DNA of 64,000 bases from Pedobacter miscanthi (GTDB taxonomy: Bacteria > Bacteroidota > Bacteroidia > Sphingobacteriales > Sphingobacteriaceae), in NCBI RefSeq assembly GCF_003315595.1, contig NZ_QNQU01000010.1, positions 91,202 through 155,201 of the forward strand. Direction: 5' to 3'. Of this stretch, positions 51,828-62,012 are shown piece after piece; within the stretch, counting starts at the first letter, position 1; each line of letters opens with the position of its first letter. Both the position numbers and the translations under genes were made by a program. A model generated the notes under the pieces. That model did no database searches. It worked only from the letters and a program-made list of their open reading frames with translations, and had not been told where the DNA came from.

Positions 51828-52769
51828 TCAGAATATACGATTCCCCAAAACCATAGCTTTTTCCAGATCAATACCAGGTCCCAACACCCCAGAAAAAAGG
51901 TCGCCTACACGGTTGAGCCTTTCAAAAATCGTTTTTATATTAAAGTCATACATCGAAAGCCCCGGCCTTAACTCCTTCCAGTCCAAAGGGGTGGAAACCG
52001 GTGCGCCGGGCTTGGGCCTGAGCGAGTATGGACTGGCAACAGTAGCAGAAGCATGATTCTGAAGATAGTCGAGATACAATTTTCCTTCACGCTTTTTCAG
52101 GTTCCTTTCCATTGAGGTGAATTCTGGAAGCCGCACGTGAACCTGATCTAAAACCATCTTGATAAAAGCTTTGCTTTGCTCATAGGTATATTTTGCGCCA
52201 AGTGGAATATAGATATGGATCCCGGTAGAACCCGAGGTTTTGCAATATCCCTGGATGGAGAGTTCATCAAGAATTTCCTTTGCAATCAAAGCAACATGGA
52301 TTACCTGAGCGAATGAATTATTAGCATCCGGATCGAGGTCAATTACGCAGTAATCCGGAAAGTCCGGGCTGGTGGCTGAACTAAACCAGGGATTTATCTC
52401 TATACAGCCCAGAGATGCCATGTAAAGCAGTGTTTCAATACCATCTCCCAAAATATAGCTACGAATGAGTCCTTCATGGGTAGTGTAGGCAAAATTGCTG
52501 ATCCAGTCTGGCGCTTTGCCAGCCACATCTTTCTGATAAAAACTCATTCCCTGGATGCCGTCCGGAAAACGGTTCAGGGATTGGGGACGTCCCTTGAGAT
52601 ATGGAAGTATAAAATCAGCAATCTGGTAGTAATACTCAAGCATGTCCCCCTTGGTAATATTTTCCCCTGGCCAATAAACTTTGCTCAAATGCATAAAATC
52701 AAGCTGATGATTATTGATATCAATGAGCTGGTGATCCAGATTTTTTTGTATAAAAAGAGCCTTTACCAT
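51828..52769 (-). CDS. LigD-type polymerase (AEP primase-polymerase) as separate gene
   Basis: The 313-residue protein is the polymerase module of LigD: DGIQGMSFYQKDVAGKAPDW, the catalytic DLDPD at 144-148, SGSTGIHIYIPL at 179-190 and RSYILGDGIETLL. This archaeo-eukaryotic primase-type polymerase fills gaps with ribonucleotides or deoxynucleotides during non-homologous end joining. It is 30 bases after the ligase gene, on the same strand. In most bacteria ligase, phosphoesterase and polymerase modules are one chain. Here they are separate. Ku is not in the window. Confidence 0.92.
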   Translation of the reverse strand: MVKALFIQKNLDHQLIDINNHQLDFMHLSKVYWPGENITKGDMLEYYYQIADFILPYLKGRPQSLNRFPDGIQGMSFYQKDVAGKAPDWISNFAYTTHEGLIRSYILGDGIETLLYMASLGCIEINPWFSSATSPDFPDYCVIDLDPDANNSFAQVIHVALIAKEILDELSIQGYCKTSGSTGIHIYIPLGAKYTYEQSKAFIKMVLDQVHVRLPEFTSMERNLKKREGKLYLDYLQNHASATVASPYSLRPKPGAPVSTPLDWKELRPGLSMYDFNIKTIFERLNRVGDLFSGVLGPGIDLEKAMVLGNRIF

Positions 52770-52799
52770 AATTTTATTGCAAATTTTGACTTTATTATT

Positions 52800-53840
52800 T
52801 CATGCTTTCAACAGTCCCGCAAGAGGAATTTCGAGTTCCCTGGTAACAGTGGAAGCAATTTTATCAACCCGCAGCCCTTTAAATGAAGGGTGCCTAAAGA
52901 AACCATCACGGGTAATTTCTGCAAATTCGATCTCGCAGACCAGTTCAGGCTGCAGGAAAATCACCTTCTGGTCATGGCTTTGTAATTGGTCCACCCTTTC
53001 TGAGCCCGTGTTTTCAGGTACTTTAAACATCGCATGCTCAGTTTTAAGTGGCTCGAAAAGCGCCAAAAGCGTTGATTCGAGTTTTTCATCAAACCCGGTA
53101 CCTACCTTACCGATATACATCAATGAGGAATCAAAGTAAATACCCAACAGCAAGGCACTAAAGGGACGCGGACTGTCATTTTTGATGGTATATCCACAGA
53201 TGACAACCTCCTGCCTTTTTTTCACCTTTATTTTCAACCATTCTCTGGATCTTTTTCCTGAATAATACCGGCTGTCTTTCTTTTTGGCTATAATCCCTTC
53301 CAGGCCGTTTGTTCTAGCAAACTGGAAAGCCTCAATTCCCGAAACACCCAAGACCTGGCTAATCCTCACGTTGGGATCTTCAGGTAAAATGGAAGAAAGT
53401 ACCTCAAGCCTTTTGGAGAGGGGAAGCATGGTCAGGTCTTGACCATTGTGATCAAGAATATCAAAAACATGATAAACAAGTTTTCCATCCTGCGGACTGT
53501 GCCAGCTTTGCAAGGAGGCAAAATCAGATGAACCGTCAGGCTTTTCAATTACAATTTCGCCATCAATCACAGCCCTTATTGACCAATGCTTCATAGTTTC
53601 CAAAAGTGGAAAAAAACGGGCATTGTAGGATTTTTCATTGCGGGAAATAATATCAACCTGCCCATTATCAATCGCGGTCAATGCCCTAAAGCCATCCCAC
53701 TTTATCTCATACTGCCATTGCAGGCTATCAAAAGGTTTATCAGTCAGGGTAGCCAGCATGGGACTGAAATGCTGGGCCAGGGCAGCCTGGCTGTTTCCTG
53801 ATTTCAGCCCCCCTATCTTGGTATTTTGTTCTTCTGACAT
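52800..53840 (-). CDS. LigD-type ATP-dependent DNA ligase as separate gene
   Basis: The ATG at 53840 (MSEEQNTKIGGLK) lies one base after the stop of the upstream sigma54 activator and gives 346 residues. The adenylated Lys47 is in EIKWDG, followed by VDIISRN, VIDGEIVI, a FDILDHNGQD stretch and the motif V region ANGLEGIIAKKKDSRY. The OB domain ends with FAEITRDGFFRHPSFKGLR. It is the ligase module of LigD and seals breaks in end joining. Translation is very likely coupled to the regulator gene and continues into the polymerase gene. Confidence 0.92.
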   Translation of the reverse strand: MSEEQNTKIGGLKSGNSQAALAQHFSPMLATLTDKPFDSLQWQYEIKWDGFRALTAIDNGQVDIISRNEKSYNARFFPLLETMKHWSIRAVIDGEIVIEKPDGSSDFASLQSWHSPQDGKLVYHVFDILDHNGQDLTMLPLSKRLEVLSSILPEDPNVRISQVLGVSGIEAFQFARTNGLEGIIAKKKDSRYYSGKRSREWLKIKVKKRQEVVICGYTIKNDSPRPFSALLLGIYFDSSLMYIGKVGTGFDEKLESTLLALFEPLKTEHAMFKVPENTGSERVDQLQSHDQKVIFLQPELVCEIEFAEITRDGFFRHPSFKGLRVDKIASTVTRELEIPLAGLLKA

Positions 53841-53841
53841 A

Positions 53842-56800
53842 TTACATGGTATGCTCGCGTTTGATTCCGAGCCTTTTAATTTTAGAGTTAAGCGTTGTCG
53901 GCGGTACGCCAAGAATATGTGCCGCCCCGCCATTTCCGGCAATTCTTCCCTTACAATGCTTAAGTACTTTCAAGATATAATCCTTCTCGTTTTCATCGAT
54001 GGTTTTGAGGGTAAAATCTTCAATTTTGGCCTTCAAAACCAACTGCTCTTCTGCAGGAGGCAAAAGTACCTGTTTTAGCACCGGGCCGTTGGTGAGTAAA
54101 ACACTACGTTCTATAAGGTGTTCAAGTTCGCGTATATTACCCGGCCATTCATAATCCATAAGCTCCTGCACTGCCCTGCTACTGATAGAGTTAATATTCT
54201 TCCCACAATTCTTATTAAATTGCTTAATAAAGTGAAGCGCCAGCTGCTCTATATCCTGCTTGCGCTCTCTCAAAGGTGGAAGCGATATCGGGAATATATT
54301 GAGCCTGTAGTAGAGATCGTTCCTGAAGCGTCCCTCAGCAATTTCCTTCTCTAAATCACGGTTGGTGGCGGCAATGATACGCACATCAATCTTAATGGTT
54401 TCCTTACCTCCCACTCGTTCAATCTCACGTTCCTGCAAAGCTCTGAGGAGTTTACCCTGCAAATCTATCGGCATCTCCCCGATTTCGTCCAGAAACAGTG
54501 TTCCGTTATTGGCCAGCTCAAATTTGCCCAGCCTACGCTCTGTCGCACCCGTGAAGCTGCCTTTCTCATGTCCGAACAGCTCACTTTCAATTAAATTTGC
54601 GGGTAGGGCCGCGCAGTTCACCTTAACCATGATCTTATTTTTTCGGGGTGAGTTGTTATGGATTGCCCTTGCGATAAGTTCTTTTCCAGTGCCTGTTTCC
54701 CCTAAAATAAGTACCGTACTGTCAGAGCCTGATACCTGTGAGACAAGTTTAAAAGTATCTTTCAAAGCAGTGCTTCCCCCTATTATTTCAGTATAATTAT
54801 GAATGGTCTCTATTTCTTCTGTCAAATAAATTTTCTCCTCCTCCAATTGTTGTTTGTATGCCTGGATTTCCTGCAATTGCTTTTCGATCTTTTGATGAGA
54901 CAGGATATTTGAAACAATGATCGCAATCTGCGCGGTTACGCTTTCAAAAAGTTTTCGTTGCCTATGGATTTCTGTAGGTCCTGCGTAGGGGAAAACGATG
55001 AACCCGATTGGTTGCTGTCCAAGTTTTATAATTGAACCGATAATACCAGAAAGGCCCTGTTCCTTAGAAAAATCCAGGAATTCCAAAAACTGTTTTTTGT
55101 TTCCCAGCTCCACTGGATCAAAAAAGACAATATCATCACTATTGAGAATTACCTCGAACTGACTACCTTCTATAGCACGGGCATCGGCCATAACCTTTGA
55201 TGGAGCCCATTGCGTAAGATCTTTATCCTGGTGAAAATGAAGCAGCTCATCATAGCTCAGGCAATCCTCACTAATTGCTGATATGCTGAAATCCTGGATA
55301 CCAAATAGCTCTGAAAGTTGTCCTTTGAGCACTTTGGTAAGTGAAGCAAAATCCCTAACCGGGCGGAGCTCCGCCTGAAACAGATGTAATCTTTCATCGT
55401 CATCCACCCTTTTCTGAAGCTCCTGGTTGGCAAATATGTTAGCAACTGCAATTGAAATTTGATTAGCTATTCCACTAATCAGACTGATCTTTCCACTAGT
55501 TAACTGCATTTCATTCTCAAAGAATAGCACCATACACCCATGGGGATTGAGGTCTTTGAAAAACCTCATACCGATGACCTGCTTCACCCCGCTTTCCCTA
55601 CTAATTCTTAAATATGGTGTAAGTTCATGCTTTGAAGCTATTTCTGCCAGATCAAAACTTAATGGAGCAGGAGACATCAATATTTTATTGATTACACCAT
55701 CATTTACCGGAAATACCATTTTCATCAGATCCTTGTATTCCGGATGTTTTCTACATATAGATTCCGGATCGAACCGCATAACATCAAAAAGTTCACCAGT
55801 TTCGCTTATCGTTCCTATAGCGAGATAACTAAAACCAAGAAAGGTCTTTAACTTCTCGGTAACGATCCTGATGAGCTGATTTGGATTCCTGATGGAGGCA
55901 ATTTCAGTGCTTAGTGAAAATAGCAATTCACGCTCGATTTCCCTTTTTATAACCTCCTCATTCTGTAGTACATTAGATATTGCAGTGGAGAGATGGTAAG
56001 AGAGATTGGTGTAGAGTTCGGTTTCTTCTACTACATGATAACTATTGAAGTTGAAGAATACAGCACCGATGTCTTGTTTGTCCCTAACCAGTTTCACACC
56101 TACTTTAGTACGTACTCCGGCATTGTATTCCTTTGTAATATAATCAGGTATTTGCAAATCCTGGGTGAGCTGCTGCATATCGTAAACGATCACTCCACCA
56201 TCTTTCATCAGCCGGCAGAAAACCTGATCATTCAAAGAAAAGCGTTCTCCGGAATAATCGACGTTATGACCTGGATCCGAGCCAAACATTTCAGGGGTGT
56301 AAATGAATTTGTTATAGGTTTCATTATCCCCTTTGATCATCACAACAGCTTCCTGAAACAGGAGTTTGGCTTTTAGGGTCCGGTTGAAAAGTTTATCCAG
56401 ATCCTTACGCTCCCTTATAGCTGTGATATCGGCCGTTATTCTGGATAAGAACTCACGCTCCTGGTTTTTCTTGATTACAATATCTGCAGCCTTAATGTTT
56501 TCAGCCGCAACTGATAGCTGGTGGGATATTCCTTTAAGCAGTTCAAGCTGGTAGGCATTCAGTTCCTGGTTTTCCAGCAGGCAGATTACCCAGATTCCAA
56601 TGATTTGAGAGCCAACACGAAGACTGAGCATCGCCATTTTTTTGATACCCACTTCATGATTTATACGCATATATTCTGGGAGGGCCTGGCGCGCTGCGAG
56701 TTCTTCAAGATCAAAAATCAATGGATCGTTGGACAATAAAACCTTGAATACCTGATCGCTGATCAGGAATTTATCACTGACCATCTTGGCATATCCAGGA

Positions 56801-57987
56801 TGAAATCTTGCCCTTGAGTCCAAATCGCCCAAAAGTCCGGTAACCGTTAACTGACCCTCATCAATCGCTTTTACGAAATGGTGAGAGTAGTCCATCAGCA
56901 GCCTTAACTTTGGATTTATGGACTTTAGCAGGGTGAATTTATCCTTATTGAAGGCTATTTCGGTATTGATAGCCTGAAGGATGTCACGCTCGCGGTTAGT
57001 GGTTTCAATTTTCTTTATAGCGGTGATGTTAATCACTGCATTGGTCAGCAGGTTGACGATTATTGGCATAACCGGAGAAAAGTCATCGATGATGTCCCGG
57101 TGCTCGTCAAAAAGAAAAATACAGTTCCCGATGACTTCCTGTCTGCTAAAAAGGTTGAATATATGCCCTGTCCGACCGGAGATTTCTGCATGCTCTTTGA
57201 TAAAGGGACCTATCTCCGTATTTTCGGTTATCTTCCTATAAGTAAAAGATGACTGCTTTTGATTTGCAGCATGGTTGTTGTTTTCTATTATACCATAAAA
57301 AGGAACTGCGGTGACATTGATGGATTGCCTGAAAGGAAAGCCAGGAAGTCTTGAATCTGTTTCAGGACAGATACTGTTCATTTGGCCATTCTCACCATCA
57401 AGGAGGAATATTGTGCAGTCTGTGTACCCGATAAAAGGTTTCAGTGAGGAATCAAGTAAATAAAAAAGCTGTTTACAGTCCCTTATCTCTCCTAAACCTT
57501 TGGCAAAACTAAGCAAAAAGTTGTTTCGGGTTTCTTCGCGCTGAATGGCGGAGTGAAAAAGAATACCATTTATTCTGTAGACCAATTCGGCAGAATAAAT
57601 ACCGAATGTTTCCGGTATACGGTCGATTGGCTCCCTGAAAGCGGTCAAAACGAAACAGCGCGGTCCATCGGGCAGTTCAACTGGAATTACAATTAGCGAC
57701 CGATAATCCCCGCCCGAGGATTTCAGCTGCTCTGCATCCACCAATAAAGGGTCCCGAAGTTCAATAATTTTAGCCTGTAGCGTTGCCATTAGCTGTGGAT
57801 CGGGAAAGACCGATTCATTTGAGGAAAAGGAAATCCTGCTACCAGTGTTCTGGGAACCAGGTTCATCCATGAGAGAAAACATCAAAAAATCCGCCCCGAA
57901 CCTTGTCGAGAAATCCTCTAACAGAGATTGCAAACCTGGCTTAAGGTGTGTTTGCATCTTCAGGAATTTGTCTGAAAGATTTATCAT
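53842..57987 (-). CDS. Multi-GAF sigma54 activator heading the ligase-polymerase operon
   Basis: The 1381-residue protein has an N-terminal array of GAF-like domains with repeated helical segments over about 1050 residues. An AAA+ domain (about 1070-1310) follows, with Walker [19 protein letters not shown] and FLDEIGEMP. The sigma54 loop reads GSFTGA instead of the usual GAFTGA. A Fis-type HTH ([19 protein letters not shown]) ends the protein. It is much longer than common activators (450-700 residues). Its stop is one base before the ligase start, so it is co-transcribed with DNA-repair genes. It may regulate stress or repair genes through sigma54. The sensed signals are unknown. Confidence 0.88.
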   Translation of the reverse strand: MINLSDKFLKMQTHLKPGLQSLLEDFSTRFGADFLMFSLMDEPGSQNTGSRISFSSNESVFPDPQLMATLQAKIIELRDPLLVDAEQLKSSGGDYRSLIVIPVELPDGPRCFVLTAFREPIDRIPETFGIYSAELVYRINGILFHSAIQREETRNNFLLSFAKGLGEIRDCKQLFYLLDSSLKPFIGYTDCTIFLLDGENGQMNSICPETDSRLPGFPFRQSINVTAVPFYGIIENNNHAANQKQSSFTYRKITENTEIGPFIKEHAEISGRTGHIFNLFSRQEVIGNCIFLFDEHRDIIDDFSPVMPIIVNLLTNAVINITAIKKIETTNRERDILQAINTEIAFNKDKFTLLKSINPKLRLLMDYSHHFVKAIDEGQLTVTGLLGDLDSRARFHPGYAKMVSDKFLISDQVFKVLLSNDPLIFDLEELAARQALPEYMRINHEVGIKKMAMLSLRVGSQIIGIWVICLLENQELNAYQLELLKGISHQLSVAAENIKAADIVIKKNQEREFLSRITADITAIRERKDLDKLFNRTLKAKLLFQEAVVMIKGDNETYNKFIYTPEMFGSDPGHNVDYSGERFSLNDQVFCRLMKDGGVIVYDMQQLTQDLQIPDYITKEYNAGVRTKVGVKLVRDKQDIGAVFFNFNSYHVVEETELYTNLSYHLSTAISNVLQNEEVIKREIERELLFSLSTEIASIRNPNQLIRIVTEKLKTFLGFSYLAIGTISETGELFDVMRFDPESICRKHPEYKDLMKMVFPVNDGVINKILMSPAPLSFDLAEIASKHELTPYLRISRESGVKQVIGMRFFKDLNPHGCMVLFFENEMQLTSGKISLISGIANQISIAVANIFANQELQKRVDDDERLHLFQAELRPVRDFASLTKVLKGQLSELFGIQDFSISAISEDCLSYDELLHFHQDKDLTQWAPSKVMADARAIEGSQFEVILNSDDIVFFDPVELGNKKQFLEFLDFSKEQGLSGIIGSIIKLGQQPIGFIVFPYAGPTEIHRQRKLFESVTAQIAIIVSNILSHQKIEKQLQEIQAYKQQLEEEKIYLTEEIETIHNYTEIIGGSTALKDTFKLVSQVSGSDSTVLILGETGTGKELIARAIHNNSPRKNKIMVKVNCAALPANLIESELFGHEKGSFTGATERRLGKFELANNGTLFLDEIGEMPIDLQGKLLRALQEREIERVGGKETIKIDVRIIAATNRDLEKEIAEGRFRNDLYYRLNIFPISLPPLRERKQDIEQLALHFIKQFNKNCGKNINSISSRAVQELMDYEWPGNIRELEHLIERSVLLTNGPVLKQVLLPPAEEQLVLKAKIEDFTLKTIDENEKDYILKVLKHCKGRIAGNGGAAHILGVPPTTLNSKIKRLGIKREHTM

Positions 57988-58309
57988 TACTATAAGTTTT
58001 TACATTTGTTTGTTTGCTACCATGCATAATACTGTCTCTCCAAGGATGAATAGCATCACATCCAAAGCATTGGGTTTATCCGCAGGCATCGAGACTAATA
58101 CGTATGGAAGCGGATTTCCAATGAACGGAAATAAAAATTATTTCCAGGATGGGCTTACCTGCATCTATTTGAAAAGACGGGATGACAGTAGAATGCTTAA
58201 TAGATTATTCAAAAGTAAGGGTTGAACCGACATCATATCAGTCAAATTTCAGTTAATTTCTGCCAATGTGGTGGCAGAAATCAACCGAATAGAATCCCGC
58301 ATTAATAAG
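57988..58309. other. Gene-free stretch between regulator genes
   Basis: No gene is supported in these 322 bases. A 126-codon plus-strand frame overlapping the start of the activator looks like a shadow. The region carries the promoter of the multi-GAF regulator operon, with no clear element visible. Confidence 0.4.
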
Positions 58310-59294
58310 CTAAATCCTACCAAACAAATTACGGTACTCAAAAGGGGTTGTTTTAAAGTTTCTAAGAAAGATTTTCCTCATATTGTCCACACCACTAAAT
58401 CCGCACTGCCTGGAGATGAGCTCAAGGGATTCCCCAGAATCCTCCAACAAACGCTTAGCACATTCCAGCCTGAGCTTTTCAATATATTTGGCAGGGGGTC
58501 ATACCGATTTCAGCATAAAATACCCGGGCAAAATTACGTTCGCTCATGAAGACACGTTCTGCAAGTGTTTTCACCCTCAGATCTTCCCGAAGATTATCCT
58601 TAATCCATTGCTGGAGATCATATATTGGCTTTTTAGTTGCCTCCTGGTGCAACAGAATATCGCTGAACTGGGACTGGTTGCCTGGCCGCTTTAAATAGAG
58701 CACCAGCACTTTAGCCACTCTCAAAGCCATTTCCCGACCGTTATCTTCTTCCACCAGGGCCAAAGAGAGATCTATTCCTGCGGTTGCTCCGCCAGAGGTG
58801 TAGATATTCTGATCCTTTACGAAAATTGGGTCGGTATTCACCAGGATTCCTTTATATTTATTTTTTAGATCTTCTGCATTCAGCCAATGTGTTGTCGCCC
58901 TTTTGCTTTCCAGAAGCCCCGCTTCGGCCAATACAAATGCGCCAATGCATACTGCCGAAAGGCGGCGTATACCCATATAGTTCTCCTTTAGCCAGGCCAC
59001 AAGATCTGGCTGACTACTCCAATTATAGTCCATTGAAAAACCACCGATGATAAGCGTATCTATCCGACTTTCAATTTCATAAATTGTCTTTTCGCACCTG
59101 ATGACAAGTCCGCTGCTGGTCACCACATTCAGGTCCTTTGTCGGCGAGACAATTGTAACCTGATAGGAAACTGCATTCGCAGTTTTGTCCATCGCCATCA
59201 TACGGTTCGCATTGTGGAACACATCCGAGGGACATATGATATCCAAAGCCATAGCATTTGGCATGGCAATAACCACAACAGATCTTGTTCTCAT
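58310..59294 (-). pseudogene. DJ-1/PfpI-AraC regulator with frameshift in the C-terminal HTH
   Basis: From 59294 the frame encodes a DJ-1/PfpI-like domain (VVIAMPNAMALDIICPSDVF, the nucleophile elbow AVCIGAFVLAEAG) and the first AraC HTH (AERVFMSERNFARVFYAEIG). It stops at 58479 with GMTPCQIY. One extra base in a GGGGG run (plus strand 58494-58498) explains this: removing it gives TPAKYIEKLRLECAKRLLED, CGFSGVDNMRKIFLRNFKT and FEYRNLFGRI to a stop at 58310. The restored length is 327 residues, normal for GATase-1/AraC regulators such as FtrA. As written, the second HTH is missing. The indel may be genuine or an assembly error. Confidence 0.8.
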
Positions 59295-59432
59295 ACGAAT
59301 TTCATCTTATACAATTTATCGATTTTCCGAATTTAACAAAATTCATCAAGCTATCATTCCCTCCTCAGTAAAACTGAATACATCCGGTAATGGCTTATCA
59401 ATTATAGTGCTTGCCTATTCCCCATCTAGAGC

Positions 59433-60440
59433 TTACAAGATAATATCATGTTTAGCTGGGGTAAGTACCGGAATATCTTTCTCATCCAGCATCTCCCGAA
59501 GATCAATTTCAATGATTTCACAGAACTGCGAAATGGGCACATCATTGGCACTTCCCTCAAAAGGATTTTCCGTACTCTCCCCCACCTGTCCCAGAGCGGT
59601 ATACATCCAGGATATCAATACACTGAAGGGAACAGCCAGCCAGACCATGTTACCCTTCATCAGCCCCTCAACCGACTCATTCAACTTATCAAGCTCTTTG
59701 AGCATACCAAAAGGAAGCATAAAGCAGAACAATTTGACCAGAAAGGTATTGATAATTGCATATTGTCTGGGATAAGGTGAGTCTTTAATCTCTTCACATC
59801 TCCCCTGGCAATTCACAAATTCACGGACAGCTTTCTGGATTTCTGTAAACTGGAGGAGTACGATCTCTTCACTTTGAAAGAGTTCCCTAACGGCTTTGCT
59901 CTGTAGACCAAGCAACTGTACCGCAGGATTTTTTTTTGACAGGATATATTCCAGTTCTGATGGGGGGAGGTATTTTTTTAACTCAGCCTCTATTTCCGAT
60001 TCACGCTCGGGAATGGTATAGTATTTCTGGTATTCTTCGTTATGGCTTTTATTTGTCGACTCCCACTCCCGCGATTCCCTCAGCTGGAAACGCAGGATCG
60101 TTAACCAAGCAAAATGGCGGTAGATAAGTGATTTTGTTTTTTCGGGATTATTCAGAAAATCACGTACAATCAATGCCCATGAGCGGCTTGAATTGATAAT
60201 ATGGGTCCATACATGCTGGGCATCCGCTGTGCGTCCATAGGTTTGGGTATTTTTAAAACCAACAATGAATGCTGTCGCAGTTCCTAAGAGCGCCACAACC
60301 GTCCAGGGGATGGCTATCCATTTAATATCAAACAGCACGTAGAGAATCACCGGAATGGTCCCCAATAATAAAAGGCGGTAAATGCTCTTTCTGGTCCAGA
60401 TCAAAAATTCCGATAATCGGTATGATTTTCCTATATACAT
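59433..60440 (-). CDS. Bestrophin-family membrane channel
   Basis: The 335-residue protein matches bacterial bestrophin (UPF0187/YneE): a short N-terminal helix, membrane segments RLLLLGTIPVILYVLF and WTVVALLGTATAFIVGF, the conserved NTQTYGRTADAQHVW and SWALIVRDF, and two late membrane segments (LVKLFCFMLPFGML, AVPFSVLISWMYTALGQVGESTENPFEG). The last motif, with Asp/Glu-rich sequence, is strongly conserved. These proteins form pentameric channels for cations or anions. It lies after the three YCII genes, beyond a terminator, on the same strand. Confidence 0.9.
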   Translation of the reverse strand: MYIGKSYRLSEFLIWTRKSIYRLLLLGTIPVILYVLFDIKWIAIPWTVVALLGTATAFIVGFKNTQTYGRTADAQHVWTHIINSSRSWALIVRDFLNNPEKTKSLIYRHFAWLTILRFQLRESREWESTNKSHNEEYQKYYTIPERESEIEAELKKYLPPSELEYILSKKNPAVQLLGLQSKAVRELFQSEEIVLLQFTEIQKAVREFVNCQGRCEEIKDSPYPRQYAIINTFLVKLFCFMLPFGMLKELDKLNESVEGLMKGNMVWLAVPFSVLISWMYTALGQVGESTENPFEGSANDVPISQFCEIIEIDLREMLDEKDIPVLTPAKHDIIL

Positions 60441-60468
60441 TATTTCTTTTTAATTTTTACGGATAAAA

Positions 60469-60500
60469 AAATGCCTTTGGGTTTTAAGTCAAAGGCATTT
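60469..60500 (-). terminator. Terminator between YCII and bestrophin genes
   Basis: AAATGCCTTTG at 60469-60479 pairs with CAAAGGCATTT at 60490-60500, an 11-base stem. On the minus strand the tail is a run of T. It should end the YCII transcript before the bestrophin gene. Confidence 0.7.
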
Positions 60501-60519
60501 TAGATTTTCAGATGGTTAG

Positions 60520-60855
60520 TTAAACACCCATTCTGATTTCAACATTGCCTCCCAATTCAAGAACCGGGCAACTCTCTGCGATTTCTACCGCTTCGTCATA
60601 ATCATTAGCCTTTATGATGACAAGTCCCCCAATGGATTCCTTGACCTCAATATACGGCCCATTGGCCACAGCATCTTTTGTTACAATTCTTCCCTCTGCA
60701 TCAAGACGCTGAACAGGTCTTGCCAACAAATCATTACTTGCCAGGTTTCCGAACCATTCGGCCCAGTGTTTAAGGTGTTCCTGCATCTGCTCTGGCGTAG
60801 GTTGGATCTCCTTGGTTTTGTAATCTCTTCTGAATATCAGTACGAACTCGGTCAT
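60520..60855 (-). CDS. YCII/DGPF-domain protein, copy 3 of 3
   Basis: The 111-residue protein has the YCII-related (DGPF) layout: MTEFVLIFRRDYKT, QEHLKHWAEWFGNLA, RIVTKDAV, the GPYIEVKESIGGLVIIKAND motif and ESCPVLELGGNVEIR. It is the last of three tandem copies of similar length and is followed by a terminator. YCII proteins are small enzymes or binding proteins of uncertain activity. In many genomes they lie with ECF42 sigma factors like the one at 48.2 kb. It has the shortest spacer (51 bases) to its upstream copy. Confidence 0.9.
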   Translation of the reverse strand: MTEFVLIFRRDYKTKEIQPTPEQMQEHLKHWAEWFGNLASNDLLARPVQRLDAEGRIVTKDAVANGPYIEVKESIGGLVIIKANDYDEAVEIAESCPVLELGGNVEIRMGV

Positions 60856-60906
60856 GATTTTAATGTTAATGTTAAGTAAATAATTAATAGTTATTTTTTT
60901 ACGGAA

Positions 60907-61245
60907 TTATAGTCCCATTCTGATTTCAACGCTACCGTTAAGTTCCAGGATCGGACAAGTTTTTGCAAGTGCTACTGCCTCATCGTAATCCTGGGCCTGG
61001 ATAAAAACCAGTCCACCGATTGAGTCTGTAGCCTCGGTATACGGACCAGTTTGCACACTGTTATACTGTCCGGAAATTCTTCCCTGCTGATCGATTCTCT
61101 GAACCGGACGGGTTAGCCTGTCTTCATCTTTGAGTTTGCCGAACCAGTTCTGCCAATGCCCAAGGTGCTCCTGCATCTGCTCTGGTGAGGGTTGTGCGGA
61201 TGGAGTTTTGTAATCTCTTCTGAATATTAATACGAATTCACTCAT
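60907..61245 (-). CDS. YCII/DGPF-domain protein, copy 2 of 3
   Basis: The 112-residue protein begins MSEFVLIFRRDYKTPSAQ and shares EQMQEHLGHWQNWFGKL, GPYTEATDSIGGLVFIQAQD and KTCPILELNGSVEIRMG with the flanking copies. It is the middle copy. A distinct insertion, ISGQYNSVQ, replaces the ITKD type found in the others, so this copy has drifted most. All three share the same orientation and probably one promoter upstream of copy 1, or separate ones in the 187-base gap. Confidence 0.9.
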   Translation of the reverse strand: MSEFVLIFRRDYKTPSAQPSPEQMQEHLGHWQNWFGKLKDEDRLTRPVQRIDQQGRISGQYNSVQTGPYTEATDSIGGLVFIQAQDYDEAVALAKTCPILELNGSVEIRMGL

Positions 61246-61432
61246 TGTTTTAAGTTTTAAATTAATAGGTTATCAAATTTGTTATATGTGGATGTTTTAG
61301 GTTTAAACGTCACAGATCATTTATACGGCCTGCCCTAATCTGCAAGGCCGCTTCCAGACAAAGCCGAAAGTCGTAGTTTAGTAGAGCCGCTGCTGATGCC
61401 ATTGACTGGAAAATCAGGCTCGGATGAGGTAC

Positions 61433-61783
61433 TTAAATCCTGTTCAGTCCTCCCATCCTGATTTCAACGTTTCCACCAAGCTCAAAGATTGGGCAAGCAC
61501 GGGCAATCTCTACTGCCTCAGCATAGTCATCTGCTTTGATAATCAATAGGCCACCAACCGACTCTTTTAATTCTACATAGGGGCCCGGACTGACTATCCT
61601 ATCTTTTGTAATTATTCTACCCTGCCCATCCCACCGCTGAAGCTGTCTGGCCAGTTTATCAGATGAGGCGAGCTCAGAAAACCAGCTCTGCCACCTGGCA
61701 AGATGATCCTCAAGTTGCTCAAGTGGAGGTTGACGGCTTGAAGTCTGGTAATCACGTCGGAAGATTAATAAGAATTCATTCAT
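61433..61783 (-). CDS. YCII/DGPF-domain protein, copy 1 of 3
   Basis: The 116-residue protein begins MNEFLLIFRRDYQTSSRQ and has LEDHLARWQSWFSELAS, GPYVELKESVGGLLIIKADD and RACPIFELGGNVEIRMGG. Its last residues LNRI extend a little beyond the other copies. It is the first gene of the tandem array, with a 187-base spacer to copy 2 in which no other gene is seen. Its product should be similar in fold and function to the other two. The known ECF42 partners of such genes suggest stress-linked expression. Confidence 0.9.
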   Translation of the reverse strand: MNEFLLIFRRDYQTSSRQPPLEQLEDHLARWQSWFSELASSDKLARQLQRWDGQGRIITKDRIVSPGPYVELKESVGGLLIIKADDYAEAVEIARACPIFELGGNVEIRMGGLNRI

Positions 61784-61841
61784 AATTGACTTGTTTTTTT
61801 GTTCCTACTCTAATACATGATTATAAATAGTTTCTGGTCTT

Positions 61842-62012
61842 TCAGTCGTTGATCTCCCCAATGGACAGGGGCTGTTCATGCATTCTCATTCCATCGTTCA
61901 GAAATTCACCGCCACCGCTTAAATCATGCTCATGGATACCCATATGTGATGGACTGGCAAAATCATCATTTGTGTTTTCCTCATTGTCGTTGATTGAATT
62001 TGGATTTTTCAT
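61842..62012 (-). CDS. Short acidic hypothetical protein
   Basis: The frame gives 56 residues from ATG 62012: MKNPNSINDNEENTNDDFAS, then a His/Met/Gly-rich middle (HMGIHEHDLSGGGEFLNDG) and an acidic end LSIGEIND. It is short but protein-like, and it has an AT-rich leader of the kind seen at Bacteroidota starts. It lies 58 bases upstream of the first YCII gene on the same strand, and could be the start of that transcript. No family is recognised, and the sequence looks disordered. Confidence 0.55.
   Translation of the reverse strand: MKNPNSINDNEENTNDDFASPSHMGIHEHDLSGGGEFLNDGMRMHEQPLSIGEIND

Noticed and set aside
51828..57987. A complete NHEJ operon with Ku
   Set aside because: No Ku-like frame is present in the window. 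Only ligase, polymerase and a broken phosphoesterase are seen.
57845..58225. A 126-codon plus-strand frame opposite the start of the multi-GAF gene
   Set aside because: Much of it is antisense to the real regulator gene, and the rest has no recognisable protein features.
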